A program made the position numbers and the translations under genes. 64,000 bases of DNA from Paratrimastix pyriformis (Eukaryota > Preaxostyla > Paratrimastigidae). Of the stretch, positions 18,496-30,088 are shown piece after piece. Location of the stretch: contig JAPMOS010000007.1 in assembly GCA_027972325.1 (NCBI GenBank), positions 906,001-970,000 on the forward strand, written 5' to 3'. The notes below the pieces were generated by a model, which did no database searches, had not been told where the DNA came from, and saw nothing but the letters and a program-made list of their open reading frames with translations. Position 1 is the stretch's first letter; every line of letters starts with the position of its first letter.

Positions 18496-20517
18496 ATCGT
18501 CAGCCGGGTCGTACGGGTTTGGCCGCCGGGCGCGGACGGGGGCCGAGGCGTGGCCCAGGGCCCATGGGGGCGGCCATCGGGCGGCAAGCAGGGGCGGGCG
18601 CCGCAGCCGGGCGGCGGCGGGGGCCGGGCGGTGCGGCCGGGCGGCCTCCTCCTCGTCCTCATCCTCATCCCCATCGTCCTCCTCCTCCTCCTCCTCCTCC
18701 TCCTCCTCCTCCTCCTCCTCCTCCTCCTCCTCCTCCTCCTCCTCCTCCTCCTCCTCCTCCCCGTCGTCGTCATCGTCATCATCGTCGTCCTCGCTCCCGC
18801 CGGGGGCGCCGTTGCTGTACACGGAGGCGGACAGGGGGCTGCAGGGCGACTCGTCGGGGGCGCCCGGGGCGGCCTCGCCCCCGACCTCCACCACCGCCAC
18901 CTCGCTGCCCTCGCCGCCCTCTTCATCGTCATCATCATCATCGTCGTCATCGTCATTTTCGGCGCTGGAGCCGAAGAACCCCGACGGGCTGCCCGTGCGC
19001 GGGGGGAGCGCGGAGGAGGGTGCGGGCGAGGGCGGCGATGGGCTGAAGGCGCGTGGGGGTGGCCCCGGGGAGAGCCACTCGTCGAACCCCGAGTCCATGA
19101 CCCCGGCCCAGAGCGGGTCCTCGGGGTGCCCGGGCGGGGCGTCGGCCTGGTCGGGGACCGAGGCCTCGAGGGGCAAGAAGCCCCCCGTGAAGTCCGGCCA
19201 GGGCGTGGTGGCGGACGGGCCCCGGCCCCGGCGCGGCCGTCGGGCCCCGGGGCGGCCGTGGGCCTGGTCGGGCCGGGGGCGTGGGGTGCGGTGCCTCAGG
19301 AAGGAATCCTGTGAGTACGACCGGCGCATGCCGCCGCGGGCCGCCGCCGCGGGTGGGGTGGAGTTCTCCGGGGTCCGGGTGGCGGGCGGGTCCCGGCCGG
19401 CCGTGATGAAGTCGATGAAGCCCTGGTAGGTCAGGCTGAGCGGGCGCAGGTGCTGGCTGGCGGACAGGCTGCTGGTGGGGGACCGGTCCGGTGGGTGGGT
19501 GGAGGCGGGGCAGCTTGCGGGCGGAGTGCCGGGCGTGGCCGTGGGCGTGGCGGGGGTTGGGGAGGGGGTCGAGGTGGGCGCTGCTGCCGCCGGGGGGGAA
19601 GATGCGCCCGCGGGGGTGGGGGTCGAGGGGGAGGGGGTGGAGGGAGACACCGGGGTTCCGGATGCCGGCGGGGCGGCGGTCCCCTGGGTTCCAGCCGCCT
19701 GGGGGACGACCGGCTCTGGGACCAGGCAAAAGTCGGCAAGGTCCCGGTTGCCCGTGAAGGTGCCGTGAGCCGCCTGAAGGTGAAAAACGGGTTGCCGCGC
19801 AAAGGATGGCGGGATCGACGATGACGTGAAGAAGAACCGGTGGGAGAGGAGGACACAGACCCGAATGATCGCCCGACACACGGCTTCTTGCTGGCGGGTG
19901 GCAAAGCGCGGCTCCAAAAAGAACCGCCGGTCGGCAAGTGGGTTTGGGAGGACTCGGGTCCCAAAGCTAGGATTGTTGGGGAACCGACAATGTGGGATCA
20001 AGTGGTGACGGGAAGGCATCACAGACTCATTCTCGTCCAGGAAGTACCCGGCTTCCCTGCTTTCCAAGAGCCAGCAGTAGGGCAAAACCCACGCGCCCAT
20101 GAGACTCAAGGTCATGGATTTGACGGTCCGGTGATGCCGAGAAGGAATGAGAATGTGTGTGATGTGATCCAGGTCGTTGAGTTCCAGTTGACCGCCCAAG
20201 AGAGTCACAGAAATGGATGCATCGCGGATGGAGCCTGGCGCAAAGCCCGACAGGGCGATCTTCCGATGTCGACCATCACACCACATCCGCCGAAAGTGAG
20301 CCTGCCACCCGCCAAGAACAGCAGGCCCAGAACGGACTCGCGGAAACCAGTCTTTGCTCATCCTTTCCCAAAACTGGGGATCTCGCAGCAAGGTGCTGAA
20401 ACGCTTGTTGACCAACGAGAGCGGAGCAAGCAATCGGGGCAATCGAAGAAGACACATAATATTGAGGAGAATGTGATTGGGGAGATCAGGCAGGAGTCGC
20501 GGTGGTGGAGTGTTCAT
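16099..20517 (-). CDS. large F-box protein with acidic low-complexity centre and C-terminal membrane helix
   Basis: Two exons, 20517-19861 and 19773-16099, split by an 87-nt intron (GTCTGT...TTCAG) whose length is a multiple of three, so retention would not break the frame. Residues about 8-55 form an F-box (LPDLPNHILLNIMCLLRLP...LVNKRFSTLLRDPQFW), the SKP1-binding module of SCF ubiquitin ligases. The next 250 residues look folded but match nothing I know. About 1,000 residues of Pro/Ser/Ala/His low complexity follow, with an uninterrupted Glu run of about 30 coded by (GAG)n (18670-18765) and a Gly-Asp repeat coded by (GGCGAC)n (18445-18495). The C-terminus (MRDFLAWALMVLAWLVHG then 10 residues) looks like a tail anchor. 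Start: the ATG giving MNTPPPRLLPDLP; longer open frames overlap the divergent gene. F-box confident; substrate unknown. Confidence 0.7.
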
Positions 20518-20611
20518 CGGTTGCTCTGCGACCGAGTTCCGTCGCGTGTCCTGCATCGCCAAGGTTTGATAAACCAGCGTCGAAAATCGTCTGGTCCATT
20601 GCCTCAAAACC
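20518..20611. promoter_or_regulatory. 94-bp bidirectional promoter region
   Basis: Separates the start codons of the minus-strand F-box gene (20517) and the plus-strand secreted-protein gene (20612). Both promoters must lie here or inside the other gene. No TATA-like box stands out. Confidence 0.55.
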
Positions 20612-21152
20612 ATGCGCTTTGGCATCGTTGTTGTCTTCGCGGCGCTCTGCGGGCTTGCGATGGCGCGCCCTGAGCGGGTTGGAGAACACGATTGGCGAAG
20701 CTGCCACAATTTCCCCGTTCTCAACGAAACTTGCATTGAAGTGTTCCTCAATGAGCAGTCTCTCAATGTCAGCATTCGTCTGATTGTCAACAACCACACG
20801 GTCTTCGAGGAAGACCTCTCGGCCACCCATCTTTGCCTGGATGATACCGAATTGATCAAGCTGATCGAGCTTGTTCCTGCTCTTGCACCCTACAAGAAGT
20901 TGATCGACGAGATCGTGAAGGTGCGCAAGTTCATCCCGGCGGAAGTCTTCTCTGTTTGCCTTGACGTCGAAGATCTTGAGATCACCAAGAAATTCGCCAA
21001 GGGCTGCGTCGATATGGATATTGTGCTCATGTGCTGGGAGAAGGTCGCACTGTCCTTTGTCCCCATTCACAGGCTGATCCTTCCCTCATTCAACACAGAA
21101 ATGCCTCTGGAAGGGCACCGAGCCCATGGGCTGCTTCAACATCCCCCTGTAA
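20612..21152 (+). CDS. small secreted Cys-containing protein, family unknown
   Basis: Exon 1 runs 20612-21043; a 55-nt intron (GTCGCA...ACACAG) joins exon 2 at 21099-21152, ending CLWKGTEPMGCFNIPL. The predicted protein has about 160 residues: a clear signal peptide (MRFGIVVVFAALCGLAMA), then a mature chain with about eight cysteines and three N-glycosylation sites (NET, NVS, NHT). The spliced C-terminus adds two more cysteines, which supports the join. It vaguely resembles small animal secreted Cys proteins but I assign no family. Likely exported through the ER, as its neighbour DNase II would be. It shares a 94-bp promoter region with the F-box gene. Confidence 0.7.
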
Positions 21153-21364
21153 ATTCACGAATAACCTGCCCCAATATTTCATCAATATTCCATCAACGCC
21201 CACCAGAGTGATGAGGGGGTGCGCCGAAAAAAGGAAGGCGAAGCACGCACACAACGCAAAACAGAGGTTCAGCAAGGAGAGCGAACCAAGTCAGAGAAGA
21301 AGCTATTTGAGATAGAAGAGTTATTTGGGGGATGATACAAAGGAAGCCATCGGCTCCGCGGCTA

Positions 21365-23940
21365 TTAGCACTCCTCAAGCGTAGCAATGATCGAGTTGAA
21401 AAATGTCCAGATGCGCTTGTTCTGGTAGCAGATCTGGAAAGTGGAGGGAAGGGGAGTGTCAGTTAGTGGCGCCGAAGCACAAGACAAGGAGACAGACCGC
21501 ACCGCCGCCACGCTTCCGCTGGCTAGCCATCCTGTTGATGCCCCCGATGCAGACCCAAGGCTTACTCTCGGCTAGGCAGGACGAGGGACGGTGAAAGTGC
21601 TGTCGTGGACGATGACAGACTGAGAGAGATGCCCCACTTGCTGTGATCCTGGGTTTCCTTCCAGGAGATGCCATCAATTTGGACGTTCTTGACATTGACA
21701 CTCTTGTAGGCATACTCAGGAGGGCAGAACCCGCTGAACTGGAAGATGATGAAGGATTGAGCAAATGGAAAGAAAGAGAGAGCAGACATAGGGTCGCATC
21801 CAAGTCTCCCATGCCATGGGAATCTTCAGATGGGGCTCGATGAGGTCTTCATCAAGGTCCTTACCCCACGCGGCATTCTTGGCGAACCTGGCCGGAGCAG
21901 AAAGAGAATGATTGCCGGCGAACCAAACCGAGGCTCCAACCCACAGGCAGAAAAGCTCGCTCGCCATGTGCACAACAACAGCCGCTACAAATTTCGAGGT
22001 GCGGAGACTGGATGAGTTCCCGCAATTTGCGCATTTGGTGGCGCAGTGGACATTTGATGCATGGCCGGCAGAGGCACGAGACCTTGGGGTCGAAAATGTT
22101 CCCCAATACTATGAAAAAATAGTGGTGCCTTATTTGCAGAATCACAGCAACCAGATCCCCATTTGTTTGGTGGCCATTTCAAAGGATCACCAATCTTTGA
22201 TGGGTACGGTCTGGTTTGTATCCTTACAAAAAAATTATACAGTGTTGGCCTCAGGCAGCGATCGAGAACCAAGATCTTCCACCACGCCCCGACCTTCTCC
22301 CATGGCTCTGTGCCGTTTATGTTGCGCCACAATACCGTGGCCAGGGTGTGGGCGCCGCTTTAATCGACGAAATCACAAGGATCGCCCGTGCAGTGCCTGT
22401 CCCACATTTATACCTTTGGTGCGAAGAAGGTCCATTAGAGACTATGTACGGGAAACATGGTCTGGTCGAACACATATCACTGACGTGCGCATCTCGATTC
22501 CCTGCGTAGGATACACTCGACACCTCAGAATGTGGTATTTGGGTTTGTTGTCTGATTTTTCCGGTTGATCATTTCTCTTTTCCCCTTTAGGTCGGTACAT
22601 TTTGGTGCTCAAAGCCACCTTTTCGGAGCCCCTCCCCGGGCCCCAGGCCGCCCATGCAGATTAACCCGAAAATATGAAATATGCTTCGCCAAACTCAACC
22701 CGGGAGGAGGACAGACCCAGTCATGGTCACGCCACCCTGGGTGGTCACCTCGAGGATGCTCTTGGCCCCGACCTGAACGCGGGTGATGGTCGGGGCATGG
22801 AAAGGAGAGAGGGTGAGGAAATGGGGGAGGGCGGACAGCGGAGTGCGCGGAGATGTGGAGACGGGCAGGGCGTGGACAAACCCCGAGAACGGCCTGGCCG
22901 TGCATCGCATCGAGGATGTTCGGGAGGACGAATTCGAGCGCCTCGGGCATGTGGCTCTCGTAGACAAAGGGCCGCTGTGCGTGTGTGTGGGTGGGGTGGG
23001 GGGTGGGGGGTGGGGGGTGGGAGGAGGAGATGAGGACGAGAACGGCGATGACGGAGCAACTGGGACCCACACAAAAGAAGATGGGACAGCGGCAGGGACA
23101 GCGGCAGGGACGGGCCTCATACTGAAGATGCGACCCGAGGGTGTTCAGCATGGAGGTGCCCAGGGTCAGGCAGATGGCGCTCTGCCCATAGATCACCTCG
23201 TCCTTGCTGCAAGTTACGAGAAATGGCAGGAACGCCAGAGAAGGAACAACCAATGAACCGCCAGAAGACGTCACGGGAGGACAGACCGGAAGTAATAGCC
23301 CAAATGGATCGGATTGAATGTCCGAGGGACCGAATGGAGAATCCAGAATGCCGAAGTGGCATCAAATCCAGTGACACCCTAAATGATCCGAGATGAAGGC
23401 CAATAAAAAGGAGTTCAGGACAACCTTGGTGTGCCCATACGAGGAACTGGCATTAAAATTGCCCGGTGGTTGGTCATTGTAAAACATGTAGCCAACTGTC
23501 TTCGATTGGTTCCCCGCGGAATAGAGCTGGTTCAGAGTCTGAGGGAACGCTCCGATGGTCGTGTCCTGGAGATTTGAGAAAGACTTCTTCAACGAAGTGG
23601 TCGTGGAGTCGATATAGTAGTACGCCCAGCCGCCAGCGACGTCTGGGTCATCTTCACCACTCAGCCGCGGTGCCTTCAAAACAATCCACCAATCAACAGG
23701 GTCACCTTCCTCGTTGCGGCATCCAATCTTGGCAAATACGCCAATGGCGAGGAACGAAACCAAAAAAAGGAGAAAATTTTGGGTCGGCAGTCCGACGGAG
23801 AAAACGGCCGTGACGGCGCAAAAACTGATAACGGGTGAAACCGGGGTCGTGATCCATAATCTTAGCCTGTCATCGGCGGAACGACACTTAGTCATTCTGG
23901 AAAATTGGGGTTTTGGGGGGCGATTCGACCCACCAATCAC
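21365..23940 (-). CDS. DNASE2: deoxyribonuclease II (lysosomal acid DNase)
   Basis: Cuts DNA at acid pH without divalent metal, typically in lysosomes or phagosomes. Signal-like hydrophobic segment FLLFLVSFLAIGVFA, then CRNEEGDPVDWWIVLKAP, GYMFYNDQPPG and YGHTK (first catalytic His region), all in the first exon, which ends at 23425. Exon 23378-23287 gives GVTGFDATSAFWILHSVP. Exon 23206 onward gives VIYGQSAIC. Then FVYESHMPEALEFVLPN (about 22965-22890) and AKSILEVTTQGGVTMTG (to 22717). Next come 21887-21810 (FAKNAAWGKDLDEDL), and ETQDHSKW (second catalytic HxK motif), KPWVCIGGINR and RGGGA. The last exon ends at 21365. The order matches animal DNase II throughout. The 829-nt intron 21888-22716 holds a whole gene on the other strand. 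The join near 23100 does not keep frame with the bases given. Start is 23940 or 23895. Confidence 0.88.
21966..22509 (+). CDS. GNAT-family N-acetyltransferase nested in a DNase II intron
   Basis: Two exons, 21966-22208 and 22255-22509, joined in phase 0 (GTCTGG...CCTCAG) to give SLMGT then AAIENQDLPPRPDLLPWL. The protein has about 165 residues, usual for the family. It carries the acetyl-CoA pyrophosphate loop Q-x-x-G-x-G in APQYRGQGVGAALIDEITR, preceded by the strand LCAVYV, and ends with a GNAT-like YLWCEEGPLETMYGKHGL. The family transfers acetyl from acetyl-CoA to an amine; the layout matches bacterial-like small GNATs acting on small molecules, but the substrate is unknown. The whole coding region lies inside the DNase II intron 21888-22716, opposite strand. 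It has its own intron, so it is not a fresh bacterial or processed insertion. Confidence 0.82.
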
Positions 23941-24375
23941 CCTCAGCTCAGTTTCAGACCCTGGCCGTCAGTCGACTGCCATCTCTGTACAGATCTCTCG
24001 TTCCTGATGCTGCCAAAGATCCATCCCCAAATCCTCGGCCGGCACACTTTCCCCATTTTTCCATCTAGAGTCTCATCACCCGCGCCAGGCCGAGCTGAAA
24101 TTCACCGAATTTGGCGTGCGTCCGCCGCCGAAGCCGAACGGGGGTGGATAAAACTCACATGTTGGGACGAAGAAAGGAAGAGGCCAACGACGACAACAAA
24201 TAAACACAGAAAAAAAACTCGAACCAACACGGCCCACGCACAGGCCGCCACGGAAGGCCGCTGGGGCTGGGTGGTGGTGGTGGTGGTGGTGGTGATGGGC
24301 AGGGTCGATCGCCGGGGGGCCATCGACCTTGCGGAATCCGCCCACCCCGGCGGGGGGGACGCGCGCACCGCAGGG
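23941..24375. other. no gene recognised; DNase II 5' flank and TPR-gene 3' flank
   Basis: Between the two minus-strand genes. It includes a (GGT)n stretch at about 24270-24295 and an A-rich patch near 24200. I see nothing coding. Confidence 0.5.
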
Positions 24376-24769
24376 CTACTTGGCCTTGGCGGCCTTGGCG
24401 GGTTTGAGTCGGGTCGTGGGGGCGGGTGTGGGTGTGGGTGTGGGGGTGACGGCAGGGGGAGGAGGAGTGGGTGCGGGCGGGGCGACGGGCGGGGCGGCTG
24501 GGGGTGGAGTGGACGAAACGGGGAGGTGGGGCCGGCTGTTGCGGCGAGGCCGAAGGGCGGCCTCGTGGGGAGAGGCCGGGGCAGGGGGAGGCGGCAGGGG
24601 TCGGGGCCGCAGAGGAGGAGGAGGCGGTGGCGGGGAAGGGGTGGAGGCGACGGGGCGGGTGCGCTGCTGCTGCCGGACGGATCGCCGCTGACGTGCTGCT
24701 GGGCCGCGCGAAATTCCTCTTGGAATTTCTGTGGGCCACCAGGTGGAGGCAGCCAGCAACAGTTTTTTT

Positions 24770-24800
<31 letters not shown>

Positions 24801-26090
24801 GGGGCATGGGTGGGCATGGGTGGGTGGGAAGGAGAACGTGCCGTGAGTGTGCGTATGGGGGGGGGGGGGGGGGGGGGGGGGCAACCAGATGGGCTCCTCA
24901 AAATCGGGGAAGGGGGGCAATGCGATGGCCGGCAGAGGCGGCGGCGGGAGTGGGGACGGGGTGGGGTGGGGGGGGGGGGTGGGGGGGGGGGGGGGGGGGG
25001 GGGGGACGGGAGGGCCGGGCGGACGCTGTTGTTTGGGTCCAGCCGGACGGCCTGCTCGAAGGCCCGCATGGCCTCGGTGTGGCGCGACAGGCTGGCCAGG
25101 CACTGGCCCATGCGGGCGTGCGCCTTGGGGTAGGGTTCATGGCCACGGCTCGCTCGGCGTCTGGTGGTCCGGGTGGGGGGAATGGAGATTGGGGGGGGGG
25201 AGGAGGGGAGGGGGAGGATGGAGGAGGAGATAAATCGCGAGAAGGCGTAGGGTCCGGCAAAGTGTCCGGCAAAGTGTCCGGCAAGTGCGTGTCGGGGCCA
25301 CAGACCCACCAGGGCCTCGGGGAACCGGTGCAGCGAGCAGAGCGCGGTGGCGCGGTTGGCGTGGTAGATGGCGTCCTCGTGGAGCTGCAGGGCCTCCGAG
25401 TAGCAGGTGAGAGCCTCCTCAAACAGGTTCTGCTTGAAGAGCTGGTTGCCGGCCAACTTCAGCGCCTCGGCCCGCTTCTGAAGAGACTGACTTGGGGCGG
25501 CGGTGCTGTCGGCCGGGGTGGGGGAGGCCGCAGGCGCCGGGGTGGTGGAGGGGGGGGAGGAGGAGGCGGCGGCAGAGACGGTTGAGGGCGTCGGCTGGGG
25601 TGTTGTTGAGGTTGGCTGTGTTGATGATGGCTGTGCTGTGAGGAGGGGTGGCCCGGGGTTGGGCAGGAAGGGCACACAAAAGCAGGAAGGGGGCGAGGGT
25701 GCGTGGGTTTGAAGGTAGAAATGGATGATGTCCTGGGCAAGCTGTTGCGAATAAACTGCAGATGGCGTGAGCGGCGTGATCGTTGTGGACGGTGGGTCAC
25801 AGACTCAATGGATCCTTGGAGCGTTGAAAGATCGAGGCGATTTGTACAATGTACTGCATCAACTTGCCCTTCTTTTCGGGCCGATCGAGGTCGGCCATAA
25901 CAACGTGCCCCACCGAGTAAAGCGTCATCAGAGAATGGAGTGTATCTCCAGGGTCGCTGGTCGACGAAGGCGCATGGAATCGTGATATGAGTCTCTGTTC
26001 CATCCCGTCGTTTGTGCGCGCAAAATGCGCAATTGCGCTACAGAGGGAGTCGTATCCCTTCTCCCCCGGCTGCATGGCGACACCGCACAC
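24376..26090 (-). CDS. TPR co-chaperone-like protein with unrecognised N-terminal domain
   Basis: The centre is a TPR array like that of SGT-type co-chaperones: KLAGNQLFKQNLFEEALTCY and YHANRATALCSLHRFPEAL (about 25490-25310), then KAHARMGQCLASLSRHTEAM and RAFEQAVRLDPNN (about 25130-25020). FQEEFRAAQQ follows (about 24740-24710). The tail is Pro/Thr-rich, ending LKPAKAAKAK at 24376. Upstream exons (about 26080-25800 and 25765-25700) join through GTCTGT to a helical region (MQYIVQIASIFQRSKDPLIYSQQLAQDII) unlike the SGT dimerisation domain. TPR proteins of this sort bind C-terminal peptides of HSP70/HSP90 clients or tail-anchored proteins. The intron 25015-24745 holds three long poly-C tracts on the sense strand. 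The start (26090, 26076 or an upstream exon at 26197) is unsettled. Confidence 0.6.
24763..25005. repeat. cluster of long homopolymer tracts in an intron
   Basis: A T16 run followed by G of about 25 (24763-24806), a G run at about 24857-24882, and G runs with rare T at about 24966-25005. On the sense strand of the TPR gene these are poly-C, the first followed by poly-A just upstream of the acceptor. Lengths are likely imprecise. Confidence 0.8.
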
Positions 26091-26288
26091 ACCGCTGAGA
26101 GCTGTTCAAGTCCGAAGGAGACTGGCGCGCCCTGGTGAATGAGACTGCGTCTAGTTTGAACAAAAAGAATTTCTTGAATGGCCCCGATCCCGCTCACTCA
26201 GTAGCCCAGCGGAGAGAAAGCTTGCCGTATGCGAGGAATTTTAGGAACTAAAAAAACCAACACGACACGGACACGAGAGAATAGACAC

Positions 26289-29200
26289 TCAACCCCCTAT
26301 GTCAGGCAGTTCCCCACCCTCCATCCCGGGCATCTGACCATCCGACCAGAATCCCCCATCTGCCTCTGCCCCGTCTGCGCCTGGCATCGCTGGTGGCGGT
26401 GCCCCCGCCGCCATCAGCCCCCGATCCGGCGGGGCGAGCAGCTCCGGGGCGGAGGCCCCGTTTGCGAGATTCCGGGCCACGAGCAACCCGAGGGCCAGCA
26501 GGAGCCCCGTCAGCAGCAGGCCCACCAGCCAGCTCAGGCGCCGATGGGCCCGGTTGACCTCCTGCCGGTGGTCCCGCTGGTCCCGGCGCACCTCCTGCAC
26601 GTCCGTGCCGACCTGCTGCAGGGCCGAGCGGATGTCCTTCAGATGCTCGTCGCTGGCCTGGGCGGCGTTCCGCACGGCGCTCTCGACCCGGGAGACATGC
26701 TGGGTGACGGTCTCGAAGCGGGCCTTGCCCAGGCCCGGGGTCAGGATGCCCACGGGGCCCGACCCGGGCCGCGGGATGGACACGGGGTTGCTGTCGACCG
26801 GGCCGGCCGTCCCGAGGAGGGGCGTGGCCGTGGCGCTGGTGAAGTGGGGCGAGGGCGTCGACATGGGGGTCGCCATGGCCGCGGTGGCACCGGGGCCGCT
26901 GGTGGTGGTGGTGGTCGGCTCTGGGCCGGCCGCTGCTGTGATGGGCCCGGGGCCGGCCGCTGCTGTGATGGGCCCGGGGCCGGCCGCCGAGGGGAGGAGG
27001 GGCGAGGGAACGGCGACCACAGGAAGGGCCGGCGGCGGCGCAGCCACGCTGCTGCCGGACGGGCCGGCGGGTCGCCAGGCGGGCGACTCGAGGCAGGTCG
27101 TGCTGGTGGGCGGCTGCTGGGGCGCGGGTGCGGGCGTGGAAGGGTGCTGTTCCGTCGCGGCGGCGGGCACGGCGGGACGTACGGGGGTCTGGGCCGGGCC
27201 GGCGGCAGTGGCCGTGGCGGCCGTGGCGGCCGGCTCGGGAGCAGCAACGTCCTCGTCTCGCCGCCGCTCGCCGCCGCTGGGCTGCTGTTGCTCTGCCTGC
27301 ACGGGCTCCGGTTCCTCTTCGTCCTCTTCCTGCTGCTGCTGCTGCTGCTGCTGCTTTTGTTGTTGTTGTTGCTGCTGCTGCTGTTGTTGCTGCTGTTGTT
27401 GCTTTTTGTGTCCCTTCCGCCGGGCGGCCTTGCTCGTCCCGGGGGGCGTGGCCTCGGCGGCCCGGCGGCCCGGTTGGGGATGCTGCGGCGGGGTGGCGGG
27501 CGCCTGCTGCTGCTGCTGCTGCTGTGGCTGCTGGGGCGGCTCCGCCTCGGGTGGGTGCGGCGCGAGCGGCTGGCCGGCGGCGGGGGCGGCCGCGTCCTCC
27601 TCGGAGGCATCCTGGTCAGGCAGCAGGCGCCCGCTGCCGTTGCCGCTGGCGGCCGCCCCGACGGCCGGGGCGCCCCGCCGACGCAGCGTGGGCGCCACCT
27701 GCTGCTCGTCATCGGCGGAGGTGGCGGCGGCGGCGGCGGGCGGGAAGAGGCAGCTGCTGTCGGTGGTGGTGGTTGTGGCGGCGGCGGCGGCGGCGGGGAG
27801 GGCCGGCAGCTGGATGCTGATGCCGCCCGACATTGCCATGGCCGTGGTGCCCGTGGGGCCGGCGCAGGGCGGGGCGGCGGGCACCACCACCAGAGGCCGG
27901 GGCAGGGGGGCCGGGGCGGCCGGGGGTGAGATGGACCCGGTCGAGACGGACATGAAGGGGCCATCAGGGGAGGAGGGGCCGCGGCGGCGTCGGATGCCGA
28001 GGGGCGGCGGAGGAGGAGGAGGGGGCGGGCAGGGGCGGGGGCGAGGGCCGGCTCGATGGCCAGGGCGGGCGGGAGGAGGTGCCGGCCATGGCAGGCTCCG
28101 TCAGGCTGATCGGAGGCTGCGCACCGTGCCGCGGGGAGGGGAGGGGGGGTTGGCACCAGCCATGGGGGCAAGAGGGACGAGAATGAGAACACCGTTGGTT
28201 TTGGGCGGCTGTGGTTGTGCCGATGGGACGTGGGGGGGGGGGGGGGGGGGGGGGGGGGGCGTGCGTGGCGGACGGTGGCCTCGGGTCCCTGGTGGATGTG
28301 CATGTTGTCCAGGATGGCCTGGGCCGTGGGCGTCCGCCGGTGGCCGCAGCGAGTGCGAGATGAAGGCGCGCGGGCTGGCCAGCAGCAACGGGGCGGGATG
28401 GGGGGGTTTGAAGGAGGAAGGTGAGATGAAGGCGAGATGAAGGGCCACGGGACGGGGGGGGGGGGGGGGGGGGGGAGGGGAGGGGGTGGTGGTGGTTGAA
28501 GAAAGGAAGAGGTGGGAGGGCGAAGAGAATGGGAGAGGGCGATGGGGGGCGAGCCGGGCGTGGTGGGGTGTGTGTGTGTGGAAGCCGGGGGAGGGGGGGG
28601 CAAACACTCGGGCGAAGGCTCGGGGCCCCCGGTGCGGGGCGAGGACTGGGGCGAGCCGGGCGAGGGCACGGTCTCGAGGGGCGGCGGGGGCATCCGGGGG
28701 GTGGCGCAGGGCAACTGCAGCAGGGCCGCCGTGGGGGTCCCGACCGCCAGCGGGGGGCCGACCGGGTCGGGGAGAGCAGTCGGTGGGGGTGGTCGTGGCC
28801 AGGCCCGGGGGGCCGTGATGAGGGCGGGGTCGGGCCGGCGGCCGGCGGCCGGTGGCGCGCGAGCCGCAGGAGGAGGCGAGGCGGGGAAGGGCGGCGGGGT
28901 CGAGTGGACCGTGGTCGGGGTGGGCGGGGTCAGGGCCGCCAGCTGCCGGCGCAGCTCTTGGTTCTGGGCGGGGGAGGGGGGCCGGGTGGGGAGGGCGAGG
29001 GCGAGGGCGAGGGCGAGGAGGGGAAGGAGAGGGAGGCGCGTGGGGTCTCATGAAGCGGCTTGCCGGGGTTTATGGGCGGGCGGGCCAGCTGACACTGGCT
29101 GAGGATGGGGTCGGGTTGCCGTGGGGTGCCGATGGGGCGCGGGCGATGGGGGGAGGGTGGGGGCGGCCTCCCGGGGGTGGGGGGTGGGGGTGTCGGACCA

Positions 29201-30051
29201 TCTCCTCGAGCCGGTCGCACTTGGCCCGCTCCTCCTCGAGGAGCATCTCGTGGACGTGCAGCTTGCGCTGCATCTGGGTCAGGCGCAGCTGGGCCCGGAC
29301 CGAGGAGGCCAGCTTGCCGCCGGCGGACTCGGGGGGCCGCGGGGCGGCGGCCGTCAGCGAGACCGTGGGCGAGGGCGCCCGGGCGGGGCTCGAGGTGGGC
29401 GGGGTCTCGGCCTGTGGCCGGGCCGGGGTCGTGGCGCTGTGGGTGGTGGGGGAGACAGGTGATGATGATGATGATGATGATGATGATGACGATGACGATG
29501 ACGATGACGATGATGACGATGATGACGATGATGATTGGATGGATGATGATTGGATGGATGATGAGTGGATGATGATTGGATGGATGATGATTGGATGGAT
29601 GATGATTGGATGGATGATGATTGGATGGATGATGATTGGATGGATGATGATTGGATGGATGATGATTGGATGGATGATTGGATGGATGATGATTGGATGG
29701 ATGATGATTGGATGGATGATGATTGGATGGATGATGATGGCGTGGGGAGCTGGAGCTGCCGACCCGGTTGTTGTCGTGGCGGTGGCCAGGGGAGGATGCG
29801 GATGCGGATGCGGATGGTGATATCCTGACAGACCCGGTTGTTGTCGTGGTGGCGGCGAGGGAGGACGACGACGAGGACATGGTTGAGCTGCCCGAGGAGG
29901 CCGGGGCAGCTGCCGGGGTGGACACGAAACAGGCGGCGCTGGTCCCCACGGGCCCAGAGGGCGTGCTCGGCGAGCCTACGGGGGTAGACAATCGATCAGG
30001 CGGGTGATGGTGGCGATGACGTGATGCTGATGCTGATGCTGATGATGATGC

Positions 30052-30088
<37 letters not shown>

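Noticed and set aside
21365-21967. Separate small secreted protein (MASELFCLWV...) divergent from the acetyltransferase
   Set aside because: Its residues align with the C-terminal third of DNase II and join in phase to the upstream exon; the apparent signal peptide is intron sequence.
26289-26545. C-terminal helix plus tail as a KASH domain (nuclear-envelope anchor)
   Set aside because: The luminal tail does not end in the PPPx motif that binds SUN proteins.
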